Shown here in pieces: positions 17,321 to 31,604 of a stretch of 64,000 nt of DNA. The position numbers were made by a program, and so were the translations under genes. The DNA lies in contig JAJPHZ010000007.1 of assembly GCA_021325025.1 (NCBI GenBank), positions 126,190 through 190,189 of the forward strand, given 5' to 3'. The notes beneath the pieces are model-generated. The model was not told the origin of the DNA. It was given only the letters and a program-made list of their open reading frames with translations, and did not search any database. The DNA is from Pseudomonadota bacterium. Its GTDB lineage: Bacteria; Desulfobacterota; Binatia; Binatales; Binataceae. Each line of letters opens with the position of its first letter. Position 1 is the stretch's first letter.

Positions 17321-17531
17321 GCCACGCGACCCCGCCTGCGATGAGGTGGCGACCCGGGGCCCTTCACTTCCAATACCGGGAAAAAAGTGTGAGCGGGCTG
17401 CCATGGGTTGCCGATGGTGCGCGAGCATTTTCGTGCCCGTGCCAGCTCAAACATAGCGGCGGGCGAGCCAGGCTGATCGCGCATCGGTGACGGGCAGGGA
17501 CATCGCCCCGCGGTTTGCTTCTATCAGGTCA

Positions 17532-17574
17532 GCGAAATGTATAAAGCCGCAGGCTGCGGACTGCGTCTGCGGCT
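17532..17574 (-). terminator. Rho-independent-type terminator of the SCO1 gene
   Basis: On the minus strand AGCCGCAG (17574-17567) pairs perfectly with CTGCGGCT (17552-17545) and is followed by TTTATACATTT. It lies about 50 bp after the SCO1 stop. Confidence 0.55.
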
Positions 17575-17625
17575 ACAATAAGGATGCGGCCGCCATTTAG
17601 GCACTTTGGTGCGGCGCTCGTGTTC

Positions 17626-18237
17626 CTAGCTGCGGGCGGCCAGTTGCTCGGCTTCGGCCGACATCACGGCGGGCTTGACCTCGACGCCGTTGTAGATGCG
17701 GCGCTGACGCCCGTCGCGTCCCAGCAGAAACATCGTCTCCATGTGGGTGACGGTACCGTCCGCTTCGCGCATGCGGCTGAGCCTGTAGGCGGCGAGCACT
17801 TGGTCGATCTGCTGCGGCGTGCCGGTCAGGAACAGCCATCCGGAGCGGTCGGCGTCCAGACGCTCAGCGTACTCCTTGAGCTTGTTGGGCGTGTCATGTT
17901 CGGGGTCCAGCGTGATCGATATCATCCGTACCTGCGAGCCGAGTTTGGGGCCGAGCTCTTTGGCTACGCCAACCAGCTTCGAAGTCAGCATCGAGCAAGG
18001 CCCCGGACAGGAGGTGTAAATGAAGTCGACCAGCACCGGCTGACCCTTAAGTGATGCCAATGAGATGCGATTGCCGTTCTGATCGAGCAGCGAGATTGCG
18101 GGAAGGCAGTCGGTAGCGCTGGCGGCGTCATAGGCGCCGGTGGGTGCGGGTGCGTAGTTGCATGCCGAGAGCGCCGCGATCCAAACAAGCGCGGCGGCTG
18201 CCATCATGCAGACGATGTGGTGGAAGGCGCTTCGCAT
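17626..18237 (-). CDS. SCO1/SenC/PrrC family copper-binding lipoprotein
   Basis: A 203-residue thioredoxin-fold protein that delivers copper to the CuA site of cytochrome oxidase or acts as a thiol reductase. The lipobox LSAC puts the lipidated Cys at 26. The copper site is Cys77-PGP-Cys81 (TSCPGPC) with His165 (VTHMETMFLL), all three ligands present. It is expected to be anchored in a membrane facing the periplasm. It is a single gene, with bactofilin upstream on the same strand (65 bp away). No cox genes are in the window. Confidence 0.92.
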   Translation of the reverse strand: MRSAFHHIVCMMAAAALVWIAALSACNYAPAPTGAYDAASATDCLPAISLLDQNGNRISLASLKGQPVLVDFIYTSCPGPCSMLTSKLVGVAKELGPKLGSQVRMISITLDPEHDTPNKLKEYAERLDADRSGWLFLTGTPQQIDQVLAAYRLSRMREADGTVTHMETMFLLGRDGRQRRIYNGVEVKPAVMSAEAEQLAARS

Positions 18238-18302
18238 CGGCGGCGGACCCTGCTGCGATCAAGTCCATCGCAAAGCCGCCGCCGACGCAAGCGCGCGCCG
18301 GT

Positions 18303-18647
18303 TCAGGCTGCCATCCGATCGCGCGGCATCTTGCAGTCGCCGTCGAACATCGCGCCCTCGTGCAGCACCAGGTTGGGCGTCTTGAGCGTGCCGCGGGCGC
18401 GCGCGCTGGCGAGCAGTTCGATGCGCTCGCGCGCCGTGATATCGCCGGTGATCGCGCCGGCCACGGTGATGCTCTTGGCGGTGATCCTGGCGTTGACGAC
18501 CGAGCTTTCCGACAGGATCAGGTCTTCGCCCGTGATTTCGCCCTCGACTTCGCCCTCGATGCGGGCCGTCGCGCCGAAGGTCAGTTTACCGACAACTTTG
18601 GTTCCTCTTCCGATGCGCGACTCGTTACCGCCAGCTTCATTCGCCAT
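18303..18647 (-). CDS. Bactofilin (polymer-forming cytoskeletal protein)
   Basis: A 114-residue bactofilin. The core has regularly spaced hydrophobic strands of a right-handed beta-helix: GRGTKVVGKLTF, ARIEGEVEGEITGEDLILSE, ARITAKSITVAGAITGDI, and ERIELLASARARGTLKTPNLVLHEGAMFDGDC. These proteins assemble into filaments without nucleotide and position cell-wall or envelope factors. ATG 18647 has GGAGAG 9 nt upstream; an in-frame ATG 54 nt earlier lacks conserved sequence. No M23 peptidase, the common partner, is adjacent. Confidence 0.9.
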   Translation of the reverse strand: MANEAGGNESRIGRGTKVVGKLTFGATARIEGEVEGEITGEDLILSESSVVNARITAKSITVAGAITGDITARERIELLASARARGTLKTPNLVLHEGAMFDGDCKMPRDRMAA

Positions 18648-19050
18648 TATCGTGAGCTCTCCACGGCCGGGACTGAATTTGCCACGATGATGCTCCCTCA
18701 AGCGGGCGAGGTAAAGAGAATGGTCGAGGTTGCGCCGCTGGGATGCCGAATTCTATCCACATCGAGGGAGCGGTGCTGGCGAAAAAAAACGGAGGGCCGG
18801 GATTGCTCCCGGCCCTCCTGCCGCCTCCACCTCCACCCCGCTTCCCCAACTTGTCAGCGCTACCCTGGCGGGCTATCCTCACCCAAACCAACCTCGCCGC
18901 CGCCTGAAGCCACCCCAACACCAGACCGCGCCGCCGCCCCGACGCATCCAACCCTTGCGCACCACATGCCGGAATTGCCGCCTCCGGCGTCAACCCAAAC
19001 AACCCCTGAGGTCAAACCTCCTTCCCACCTAAGTCTGCGCTGACAAACCG
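18648..19050 (-). other. G-rich non-coding stretch downstream of nrdJ
   Basis: About 400 bp between nrdJ and the bactofilin gene has no supportable reading frame. The 230 nt after the nrdJ stop are strongly G-rich on the transcribed strand. They contain small perfect hairpins (GAGGT-TTG-ACCTC; GCCGGA...TCCGGC) and runs of GGG/GGGG capable of G-quadruplexes, and they end in a very strong terminator. This could be a long structured 3' UTR or a separate small RNA. The part near 18650-18780 should hold the bactofilin promoter. Confidence 0.35.
18782..18818 (-). terminator. Very strong intrinsic terminator (nrdJ transcript)
   Basis: GGAGGGCCGGG (18791-18801) and CCCGGCCCTCC (18808-18818) form a perfect 11-bp GC-rich stem with a 6-nt loop. 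On the minus strand the stem is followed by GTTTTTTTTC (eight T). It is the best intrinsic terminator in the window and lies 230 bp after the nrdJ stop. Confidence 0.85.
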
Positions 19051-21798
<2,748 letters not shown>

Positions 21799-21816
21799 GG
21801 GAAAACCTCCCCTCAA

Positions 21817-22262
21817 CCCCTCAGCAGCCTGTCGCCTGCATCGTGCTAAGCATTAACCACGCTAAGGGTAGTGTTGTCAAACGCCGTTGGGGGGATGAGT
21901 CACACAACTAATGGTATTGTCAACAGGCTGTTGAACCAATTACGGTTTGCTGTTGATAAGATTTCGTTTTTTCTTCGATATTATCAGATTGGCCTTCTTC
22001 TACAATGCTTTTTCGCCGGGTCACCGGGCTGGGCATGAGACCGGACTTGTTAACGTGAATCGATGGTTAAGGGCATCTTGCGTCGCGATTTCAGCCCTCC
22101 AGGGACGCCTGACTGCGCATGGCAGGCGCATTCAGTTTACCGCATCAGCAACATGGCGTCAGGCAGCATAACTTGTGCCCAAAATCCTTGAATATTTCTC
22201 GCCTTACCGCCCGGTTAAGTTGCGCTTGCGAGAAACAAGGTGCTACGTATTCTCAGACTGCG
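21817..22262. other. Intergenic region between nrdJ and the DciA-like gene
   Basis: This 446-bp divergent region is relatively AT-rich. It holds the nrdJ promoter and a perfect palindrome TCAACAG-G-CTGTTGA (21920-21934), with a second CTGTTGA at 21950-21956, 22 bp further on (two helical turns). These repeated half-sites could be a regulator site shared by both genes. I see no convincing gene in it. Confidence 0.45.
21852..21880 (-). promoter_or_regulatory. Sigma-70-like promoter of nrdJ
   Basis: On the minus strand TTGACA (21880-21875) and GTTAAT (21857-21852) are separated by exactly 17 bp. The predicted transcript would start near 21845, about 47 nt before the nrdJ ATG. Confidence 0.65.
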
Positions 22263-22709
22263 ATGGCGCTCAAGGCACGCAAACAGCCCGAGTTGTTGGG
22301 CAAAACCTTGGCCGGGGTGCTCGACGCCCTGGATACGCGGGGGCAATTCGCGCTGTTTCGGCTGGTGCGGATTTGGCCACAGGTGGCTGGGGAGTCGATC
22401 GCGCGCCATACCGAGGTCGCCTCACTGAAGTTCCATACCGCGGTGATCAAGGTCTCGACCGCGATGTGGATTCAGGAGCTCAACCTGATGAAGCGGCAGA
22501 TTCTGAGCCGCCTCATCGAGGCGATGGGCGACGACTCGGTGCGCGACCTGCGCTTTGTCAAGGGCGCGCTCAGCCGCCATAGCCGTCCCCGCCGGGCGTC
22601 CTCTCGTCGCCTGGTGCGCCATTCCATCGCGCTGCCCGAACTGAAGGATCCCCTGCTGCGCCAGGCCTTTGAGGACCTGATCGAAGCCTGGGGCCGCGCC
22701 CCCCGCTGA
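22263..22709 (+). CDS. DUF721/DciA-like protein
   Basis: A 148-residue protein with the DUF721 pattern: an N-terminal helix LLGKTLAGVLDALD, WPQVAGESIARHTEVASLKFHTAVIKVSTAMWIQELNLMKRQIL, then a Gly-poor LRFVKGAL segment. DUF721/DciA is the ancestral bacterial loader or assistant of the replicative helicase DnaB. The start is not certain; ATG 22263 begins the conserved part but has no strong ribosome site. The Arg-rich stretch RHSRPRRASSRRLVRHS after the core is probably a flexible tail. It diverges from nrdJ, linking DNA precursor supply and replication. Confidence 0.75.
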   Translation: MALKARKQPELLGKTLAGVLDALDTRGQFALFRLVRIWPQVAGESIARHTEVASLKFHTAVIKVSTAMWIQELNLMKRQILSRLIEAMGDDSVRDLRFVKGALSRHSRPRRASSRRLVRHSIALPELKDPLLRQAFEDLIEAWGRAPR

Positions 22710-22753
22710 GTTCGCGTTCTCCACCACGGTTAGCCGCGGAATCCGCCTTCCAA

Positions 22754-23833
22754 TCAGTGGCGGCGCGGCTTGGCGATGTCGATGGAGCCGGCGATCTCCG
22801 CCAAATCGCGCAGCGAACGCGGCTCATGGCCGAGGTCTGCCGCGGCCAGCATCATCGCGCCCGCGGGCAGCATGCCGCTCAGGATGCGCAAGGCGGCGCT
22901 CTCGCGCCGCTTGAGGGCGGCGAAGTCACGCCAGTTGCGTTCGAGTTTCTTTTGCAAAGCGGAAGCGCCGGCCTTCGCTGGCCGCGACGGCATCGGCGGC
23001 GCCACCCGATTTACCACTAGGCCGTCGATGTTGATACCGGCGCGGTCCAGCGAGCGGATGAACGCGGCGGTCTCCTCGACGCGCAACTCCTCGGGCGTCG
23101 TGATCACCAGCACCAGGCATTCGGGCCCCGCCAGAATCTCCCGCGCGCGTTGGGCGCGCTGCGCAAACCCCTGGTACATGCCCTCAAAACTGCGCACGAA
23201 CGCGTGCACGTCGCTCAGCAGATGCAGCCCGGTGACTCGGTCAAAAGCGCTCAGCACCGCACGCGCTGCGAGGTCGGAGAACTTAAGTCCGCCGCCGAGC
23301 AGCGCGGTGGCGCGTGAGTTGAGCAGGTCGAGCAGACGCTCGGGCGCGCCCAGAAAATCCAGCGCTTCGCGGGCGGGCGGCGTGTCGAGCACTATCAGGC
23401 TGGTGCCGGGGTCGTCGTAAAGCTCGAGCAGCTTCTCCATCGCCATGTAATCGGCTACGCCGGCCAGGGCGTTGGAAATGCCGCGGTAGATGCGATTGTC
23501 CAAAATCCCCTGCGCCATCGCACGCGAGGGCGCGTAGCGATTTACCACCGCATCAAAGGTGTGTTTGGGGTCCAGCTTCAGCGCCCGCAGACGGCCCCCG
23601 CCGCTGACCGCCAGGCTCTCCAGTGACACTTCCTGTGGCTGTGCGATTGAGGCGTCGAGATGGAGCGCGTCGAGCAGCCGCGGTGCGGGGTCGATCGTCA
23701 TGACGTCAACGGCTCGGCCCTCAAGCGCCGCGCGCATGCCCAGCGCTGACGCCGTCGTGGTCTTGCCCACCCCGCCGGGGCCCAGGCAAAGCAACAGGCG
23801 ATGGCTGCCGGTGTAAATCGACGCCCGTTTCAT
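22754..23833 (-). CDS. ArsA/Get3-like anion-pump-type ATPase (second of tandem pair)
   Basis: A 359-residue P-loop ATPase. The Walker A motif is GPGGVGKTTTA (about 18-28), then VDVMTIDPAPRLLDAL (switch-like Asp), VLDTPPAREALDFL, and VITTPEELRVEETAAF. These resemble ArsA/Get3 proteins that bind membrane-protein targets or arsenite, but the arsenite-binding cysteines are not present. Its start overlaps the stop of the first ATPase by 4 bp. Such tandem ArsA-like pairs occur in deltaproteobacteria-like genomes; their client is unknown to me. Confidence 0.82.
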   Translation of the reverse strand: MKRASIYTGSHRLLLCLGPGGVGKTTTASALGMRAALEGRAVDVMTIDPAPRLLDALHLDASIAQPQEVSLESLAVSGGGRLRALKLDPKHTFDAVVNRYAPSRAMAQGILDNRIYRGISNALAGVADYMAMEKLLELYDDPGTSLIVLDTPPAREALDFLGAPERLLDLLNSRATALLGGGLKFSDLAARAVLSAFDRVTGLHLLSDVHAFVRSFEGMYQGFAQRAQRAREILAGPECLVLVITTPEELRVEETAAFIRSLDRAGINIDGLVVNRVAPPMPSRPAKAGASALQKKLERNWRDFAALKRRESAALRILSGMLPAGAMMLAAADLGHEPRSLRDLAEIAGSIDIAKPRRH

Positions 23834-24738
23834 GCGCTCACCCGATGGCGCAGCGCGCGGGCCAGGCGCGTGGCCTCGGCCTTGCCCACGGAAGCGGTGA
23901 ATAGCATTGGCAGTTCGATGACCTCCAGACCCGCGGCGGCCAGCTCCTGGCGCACGCGCAGCGATGCCTCATCGAGGTGGAGCCTGCGCCGGACCAGGGC
24001 GGCCTGAGCCGTGTCGGCGGCCATCGCTGCTTCGGCCTGAGCGCGGCTGAACAGCGGCGCCGGAACGCCGTTGAGAATGGCCATCACCCGGCCGATGTTG
24101 AGCTGCCCGCGCAAAGTGGCGGCCGCCTGCAGCGCCTCCTTCAGAGCCAGTTCCTGCGGCGATACTACAATCAGTACGCCGAGCCGGTTGGAGTCGGTGA
24201 TAAAGCCTTCCAGCTCTGCGGCCAGGCGATTGAGTGTTCCTGCCGGGGCCAGGCTGCGAATGCCGGCGGCGACCGACAGCAGCTCCAGGCTGGCGCCGGT
24301 GGAAAGGCCGTCCACCACCACATAGCGGTCTTCGCGCGCCGCCTCGCCCGCCATCGCGGACAGCCGCGAGAGCAGCAGGAACGCCTGCAAGCCGGGCAGC
24401 GCGGCGGTTACATAGGCAAAGGTGCGGCTGCCCAGCATGCGATTGGAGATCATGCGCACCGGCACGATTCGGCGGATGAAATCCTCCAGTTCGCGGCGCG
24501 CGCTCAGCGTGCGTAACTCCAGCCGCTCGCCCGCAGCAACGCTGCCTTCCGTCGACGCCTGGACACCCAGCAAACGCGCCGGCGAGCCGCGCTGATCGAG
24601 CTCGGCCAGCACCGTCGGGTGCGACGCCGCCAGATGGATTGCCAGTGCCGTGGAAACTGTGCTCTTGCCCGCGCCGCCCTTGCCGATGACCAGGGTTAGG
24701 CGCGGCCACGCCTGCGGATTACAATGACGGGAAGACAA
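23830..24738 (-). CDS. ArsA/Get3-like ATPase (first of tandem pair)
   Basis: A 302-residue ATPase with a deviant Walker A, GKGGAGKSTVS (signature Lys before the GG), typical of the MinD/Get3/ArsA class that works as nucleotide-bridged dimers. Later segments are AELDQRGSPARLLG (acidic switch), YVVVDGLSTGASLELLS, and VIVVSPQELALKEAL. It is translationally coupled to the other ATPase, so a heterodimer is plausible. The only in-frame start near the P-loop is TTG at 24738 with no clear ribosome site. The start lies just 14 bp from that of the divergent DUF4911 gene. Confidence 0.8.
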   Translation of the reverse strand: MSSRHCNPQAWPRLTLVIGKGGAGKSTVSTALAIHLAASHPTVLAELDQRGSPARLLGVQASTEGSVAAGERLELRTLSARRELEDFIRRIVPVRMISNRMLGSRTFAYVTAALPGLQAFLLLSRLSAMAGEAAREDRYVVVDGLSTGASLELLSVAAGIRSLAPAGTLNRLAAELEGFITDSNRLGVLIVVSPQELALKEALQAAATLRGQLNIGRVMAILNGVPAPLFSRAQAEAAMAADTAQAALVRRRLHLDEASLRVRQELAAAGLEVIELPMLFTASVGKAEATRLARALRHRVSA

Positions 24739-24752
24739 GTTCGACGGCCCGC

Positions 24753-24995
24753 ATGACGGACAGTGTGATGGACTCAGAATCGGCGGCCATTGTCAGCATC
24801 GTCCTGGAGGTGGCGCCCGAGCATATCGCGATGCTCAAGGCGGTCATCGAATCTTACGACAATCTGGTCACCATGCGCACCGCCGACCCGGTCCGCCATC
24901 ATCTGAAGTTGTGGTTCTCGCCGCAGCATCGGGCCGACGTCGATGCCATACTGGCCGAGCTGGCCGCGACCTGCCCGATGCGTCGCATCGCCTGA
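24753..24995 (+). CDS. DUF4911 family protein
   Basis: An 80-residue protein fitting DUF4911: a first strand IVSIVLEVAPEHIAMLKAVIESYDNLVTMRT, then VRHHLKLWFSPQHRADVDAIL. This is probably a ferredoxin-like alpha/beta fold. The family is typical of deltaproteobacteria and relatives and has no known function. An ATG 15 nt further in (24768) is an alternative start. Its stop abuts the convergent stop of the DyP gene with no spacer. Confidence 0.7.
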   Translation: MTDSVMDSESAAIVSIVLEVAPEHIAMLKAVIESYDNLVTMRTADPVRHHLKLWFSPQHRADVDAILAELAATCPMRRIA

Positions 24996-25919
24996 CTACC
25001 CCAGCTCCCGGAGCGTGTCCAGCGACGGCACGAAGAAGCTGGCGCCGGTCACCGCGCACGTGAACTCCATGAGCCGATCATGAAGGCCGTCGCCCGACGC
25101 GCCTATCATCCGGCTCAGCATCCGCTCGGGAATTTCGGGCGTCTTGCAATAGGCGGCGAAGAACAGGCCCATCTCGGAGGTGGTGCCGTAAGGGGCGCTG
25201 TTGCGCACGATTTGCAGCTCCTCGCCGTTCTCCACGATGACCACCCGGGCGATATGCGCGGTAGGCGGCTTGACGTCTTCGGCCAGTTCCTCGCTGTCGG
25301 CTTTGCGCCGGCCGATGATCGATTCCTGCTCGCGGTCGGACAGCGCGCGCCACTTATCGAGATCGTGCACGTAGCGCTGCGTCAATACGTAACTGCCGCC
25401 CGCAAAGCTTGGGTCTTCGCGGCCGATAAGCGCGGCAGCGGAGCGGTCTTCGGCGTTGTGGGGGTTTTCGGTGCCGTCGATAAAGCCGGTCAGGTCGCGG
25501 GAATCGAGGTAGGCAAAGCCGTGCACCTCGTCCATCACCTCGACCATTGCGCCCAGTTGGCGGCGCAAGCGCATCGCCAGCTCGAAGTTGAGGTCGCCGC
25601 GCCTTGAGACGATATGGAAAAACAAATCGCCGCCGGTGGCGGGCGCGCTGCGTCCGCCGGCACTGATTGCCTTAAATGGCCGCAGCAGCCGGGGCCGTTT
25701 GTTGGGCGAGATCGCGTCCCACAACTCGGCACCGATTCCCACTGCCGACACCAACTCTGCGCCGGGATCGATCGCGCCCACCTCGGCGGTGAGCGCCGGC
25801 AGCCCGGCCGCAATCCGCGCCACCGCGCGGCCATTGGCGGCCCGGTTGCCGACCCGGAGCACCTGGTAGAGCGCTGCCGGATTGGGCAGCGGAATAATCA
25901 CGGACTGCGGTTGCGACAC
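24996..25919 (-). CDS. DyP-type heme peroxidase
   Basis: A 307-residue dye-decolorising peroxidase. It shows the GFIDGTENP motif (GxxDG, distal Asp), the proximal heme histidine in PPTAHIARV, and the Arg-containing IVRNSAPYG end motif. It reduces peroxide while oxidising bulky substrates. There is no Tat signal, so it is probably cytoplasmic (B-type-like) rather than encapsulin cargo, and no encapsulin gene is adjacent. GTG 25919 is chosen because AAAGGAAC precedes it; an open extension to 25967 lacks homologous sequence. Confidence 0.92.
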   Translation of the reverse strand: MSQPQSVIIPLPNPAALYQVLRVGNRAANGRAVARIAAGLPALTAEVGAIDPGAELVSAVGIGAELWDAISPNKRPRLLRPFKAISAGGRSAPATGGDLFFHIVSRRGDLNFELAMRLRRQLGAMVEVMDEVHGFAYLDSRDLTGFIDGTENPHNAEDRSAAALIGREDPSFAGGSYVLTQRYVHDLDKWRALSDREQESIIGRRKADSEELAEDVKPPTAHIARVVIVENGEELQIVRNSAPYGTTSEMGLFFAAYCKTPEIPERMLSRMIGASGDGLHDRLMEFTCAVTGASFFVPSLDTLRELG

Positions 25920-26049
25920 GTCAGTTCCTTTCGTATGCAAGACCGCGCGCCGGCTCAGCCGGCGCATCCGGTCGGACTAACCCCCGACTCTCTTGCGCAA
26001 GAAATGAGGGAGAAACCGAGCTAAAGCGTGGCGTGCTTTCGGTTTGACT

Positions 26050-29481
<3,432 letters not shown>

Positions 29482-29523
29482 CGGCGAAGTCGCGCGCGCA
29501 ATGTCGTTGGCCGCGGCGCCCGA

Positions 29524-30642
29524 TCAGGTTATGTCCATCCCGTACAGCTTGACTGTGTTGTCGAATACGACCTTGCGCTTGATTGCCTCGGCAATGCCTG
29601 TGAAGTTGCGCTCCACGACTGCGGCGGAATTGGGCCAGGTGGTGTCGGTGTGGGGAAAGTCGGAGGCCCACATGAAGTTGTCGGCGCCGAAATAACTGGT
29701 GGTCAGCACACCGGTCAGGTCGTCCTGGAAGGTCACCCACACGTTGCGCCGGATGTAATCGCTGGGCGGTGCCGACAGCAGCCGCTGGTCGGTCATCGCG
29801 CCGAATTTCTCGAACATGTGGTCGATGCGGTACATGAAGTGCGCCACCCAGCCACTGTCATTCTCTGCGATTACGAATTTAAGCCGCGGATGGCGCTCCA
29901 GGACGCCGTAGAAAATCAGGCTCAGCAGCGTCTTTTGAATCTCGTGCACCGGCGTCATCAGGTTCATGAACATCCCCGCCGCACCCGTCAGCTTAAGGCC
30001 CTCACCCTGCTTGCGATCGGTGATTACGTGCAGCGTAAGGGGCATTCCCAGTTCCTCGGCGCATTGCCAAAACGGTGTGTACACGGGGCTGTGATAGGGT
30101 TGTTCGGCGGGCGGCGATGACCAGATCATCGCGCCTTTAAGGCCGCGCCGGGCGCATCGTTGCAGCTCGCGCACCGCCGCGCCCACATCCTCCAGCGAAA
30201 TCAACGCGACCGGGTAAAGGCGGCGCGGGCTATAGGCGGCGAATTCCGCGATCCAGTCGTTGTAAACCGCAAAACTGGCGCGCTGGAGCTCGGCGTCGTC
30301 CAGCGCGAATAGCGACAGGCCCAGCGTGGTGTACAGAACCTCGGCGGCGATGTGATCGACTTCCTGGTCGGCGATGCGCGCCGCCGGGTCCCATCCGCTG
30401 GGCCGCGCCGCCTCGTAGCCGCGGCCGAGGTGCTCCCTGAGTTCCTTGCCGCCTTTGCCCAGGCCGAAGCCGTGTGCCACCTGGTAAGGCGCGACTCCCG
30501 GGGCGACCAGGAAATGGCCGGTACGGCCGGGGATTTGGCGGACCTGCGGCGTGCGGTCGCCGAATCTGCCGCCGATTGCGTTAAGCCACAAATCGGGCGG
30601 TTCCATCACGTGCGAATCGGCGGATACCAGACGCTCTTCCAT
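29524..30642 (-). CDS. Amidohydrolase-2 family metal-dependent hydrolase/decarboxylase
   Basis: A 372-residue TIM-barrel protein of the amidohydrolase_2 group (often decarboxylases or hydrolases of aromatic compounds). It starts SADSHVMEPPDLW, in which the usual HxH is replaced by the DSHxxEP form common in this clade. Later come LTLHVITD (metal His), FVIAENDSGWVAHF and the late metal Asp in WASDFPHTDTTWPNS. ATG 30642 has AAGGAGA 6 nt before it, so the long upstream open frame is rejected. It diverges from the double-EthD gene across 126 bp, and both may belong to an aromatic or polycyclic catabolic function. Confidence 0.86.
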   Translation of the reverse strand: MEERLVSADSHVMEPPDLWLNAIGGRFGDRTPQVRQIPGRTGHFLVAPGVAPYQVAHGFGLGKGGKELREHLGRGYEAARPSGWDPAARIADQEVDHIAAEVLYTTLGLSLFALDDAELQRASFAVYNDWIAEFAAYSPRRLYPVALISLEDVGAAVRELQRCARRGLKGAMIWSSPPAEQPYHSPVYTPFWQCAEELGMPLTLHVITDRKQGEGLKLTGAAGMFMNLMTPVHEIQKTLLSLIFYGVLERHPRLKFVIAENDSGWVAHFMYRIDHMFEKFGAMTDQRLLSAPPSDYIRRNVWVTFQDDLTGVLTTSYFGADNFMWASDFPHTDTTWPNSAAVVERNFTGIAEAIKRKVVFDNTVKLYGMDIT

Positions 30643-30768
30643 CGGTGGTCTCCTTGATATTCGGACCGGGCGTGCGATTGTAGCCGCACCCGCGCGCCAT
30701 TTGAAAGGGGCGCCGGTTCGATAGCCGAGCGAGCGCGCCGTGGTAGTATCGGCCGGCGGAGACCGAAC

Positions 30769-31431
30769 ATGATAAAGGTGATTTTTTTCATCAAACGCAA
30801 ACCGGGGATGGAGCTCGACGCGTTCCGCCGCTACTGGCTGGGGCGGCATGCGCAACTGGTGTGCAAGGTGCCGGGCGTGCGCCGCTACGTCCAGAGCCAT
30901 ACCCTGGACTCCATTTATGACAAGCGCGAGCCAATCTGGGACGGAATCGCAGAGTTGAGCTACGACGACCTCGATGCGATGCGCCGCAGTGCGGCGACCC
31001 CGGAGAGCCGCGCCGCCACCGAAGATACGCCGAATTTCGCCGACATGACGCGCGGTGCCGGCCTGCTCACCGTCGAGGTGGTTCAAAAGGATGGGGCAAC
31101 CAACCCCTGGATGGTGAAGATGGTGGGGTTTGCCACGCGCAAGGCCGGGATGGAGGTCGAGGCGTTTCAGAAGTACTGGCGCGAGGTGCACGGACCGCTG
31201 GCATGCAAGCTGAGCCAATTGCGCCGCTACGTGCAATGCCATCCGCTGACGAGTGCCTATCGCGCCGGCCACCAGCCCATTTACGACGGCGTTGCGCTGT
31301 CCTGGTTCGACAACACCGGCGCGATGCGGGACAAGCCGCCGGAGTACCGGGCGCTGCGCCGCGACGAGCCCAATTTCCTGGAATTGCATCCCGAAAACAT
31401 CATCATTACCCGCGAACACGTCTTCATCTGA
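30769..31431 (+). CDS. Protein with two fused EthD domains
   Basis: A 220-residue protein made of two similar halves. MIKVIFFIKRKPGMELDAF...YWLGRHAQL...VRRYVQSH (1-70) and MVKMVGFATRKAGMEVEAF...YWREVHGPL...LRRYVQCH (about 114-180) both match the EthD ferredoxin-like fold. Single-domain EthD proteins dimerise, so a fused pair would make a built-in dimer. EthD helps a P450 system degrade ethyl tert-butyl ether, but its role is not known biochemically. Many relatives are simply dimeric alpha/beta barrels of unknown function. Confidence 0.83.
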   Translation: MIKVIFFIKRKPGMELDAFRRYWLGRHAQLVCKVPGVRRYVQSHTLDSIYDKREPIWDGIAELSYDDLDAMRRSAATPESRAATEDTPNFADMTRGAGLLTVEVVQKDGATNPWMVKMVGFATRKAGMEVEAFQKYWREVHGPLACKLSQLRRYVQCHPLTSAYRAGHQPIYDGVALSWFDNTGAMRDKPPEYRALRRDEPNFLELHPENIIITREHVFI

Positions 31432-31467
31432 GCCTCCCGCTGCCTTCGCTCGGGCTTGAGAGAGGTC

Positions 31468-31500
31468 GTAGGGCGGGCGCGGCGGCCCGCCCTACAGATT
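31468..31500 (+). terminator. Strong hairpin terminator after the EthD gene
   Basis: GTAGGGCGGGC (31468-31478) and GCCCGCCCTAC (31485-31495) form a perfect 11-bp stem with loop GCGGCG, followed by AGATTTTC. The sequence resembles the palindrome at 10975-10999. Confidence 0.6.
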
Positions 31501-31604
31501 TTCAATGAGCGAGGGTTGCCGTCGCGGGTCGGCACAAGCGCCGGTATCGCCCGGGTGGCCGGCGTTCGCGCAATTTCCTCGATTCGCGGCTGCCGGTAGG
31601 ATTA

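Larger units (their letters stand above)
17275..17625. other. Intergenic region between hxlR-like and SCO1 genes
   Basis: Apart from the HxlR operator at the left and the terminator at the right, I see no gene with a plausible start and family in these 351 bp. Confidence 0.5.

Noticed and set aside
24996..25919. DyP peroxidase as encapsulin cargo
   Set aside because: No encapsulin gene in the neighbourhood and no recognisable C-terminal targeting peptide.
29524..31419. A 631-residue version of the amidohydrolase
   Set aside because: The extra N-terminal 259 codons are the complement of the double-EthD gene, and an AAGGAGA site marks ATG 30642 as the start.
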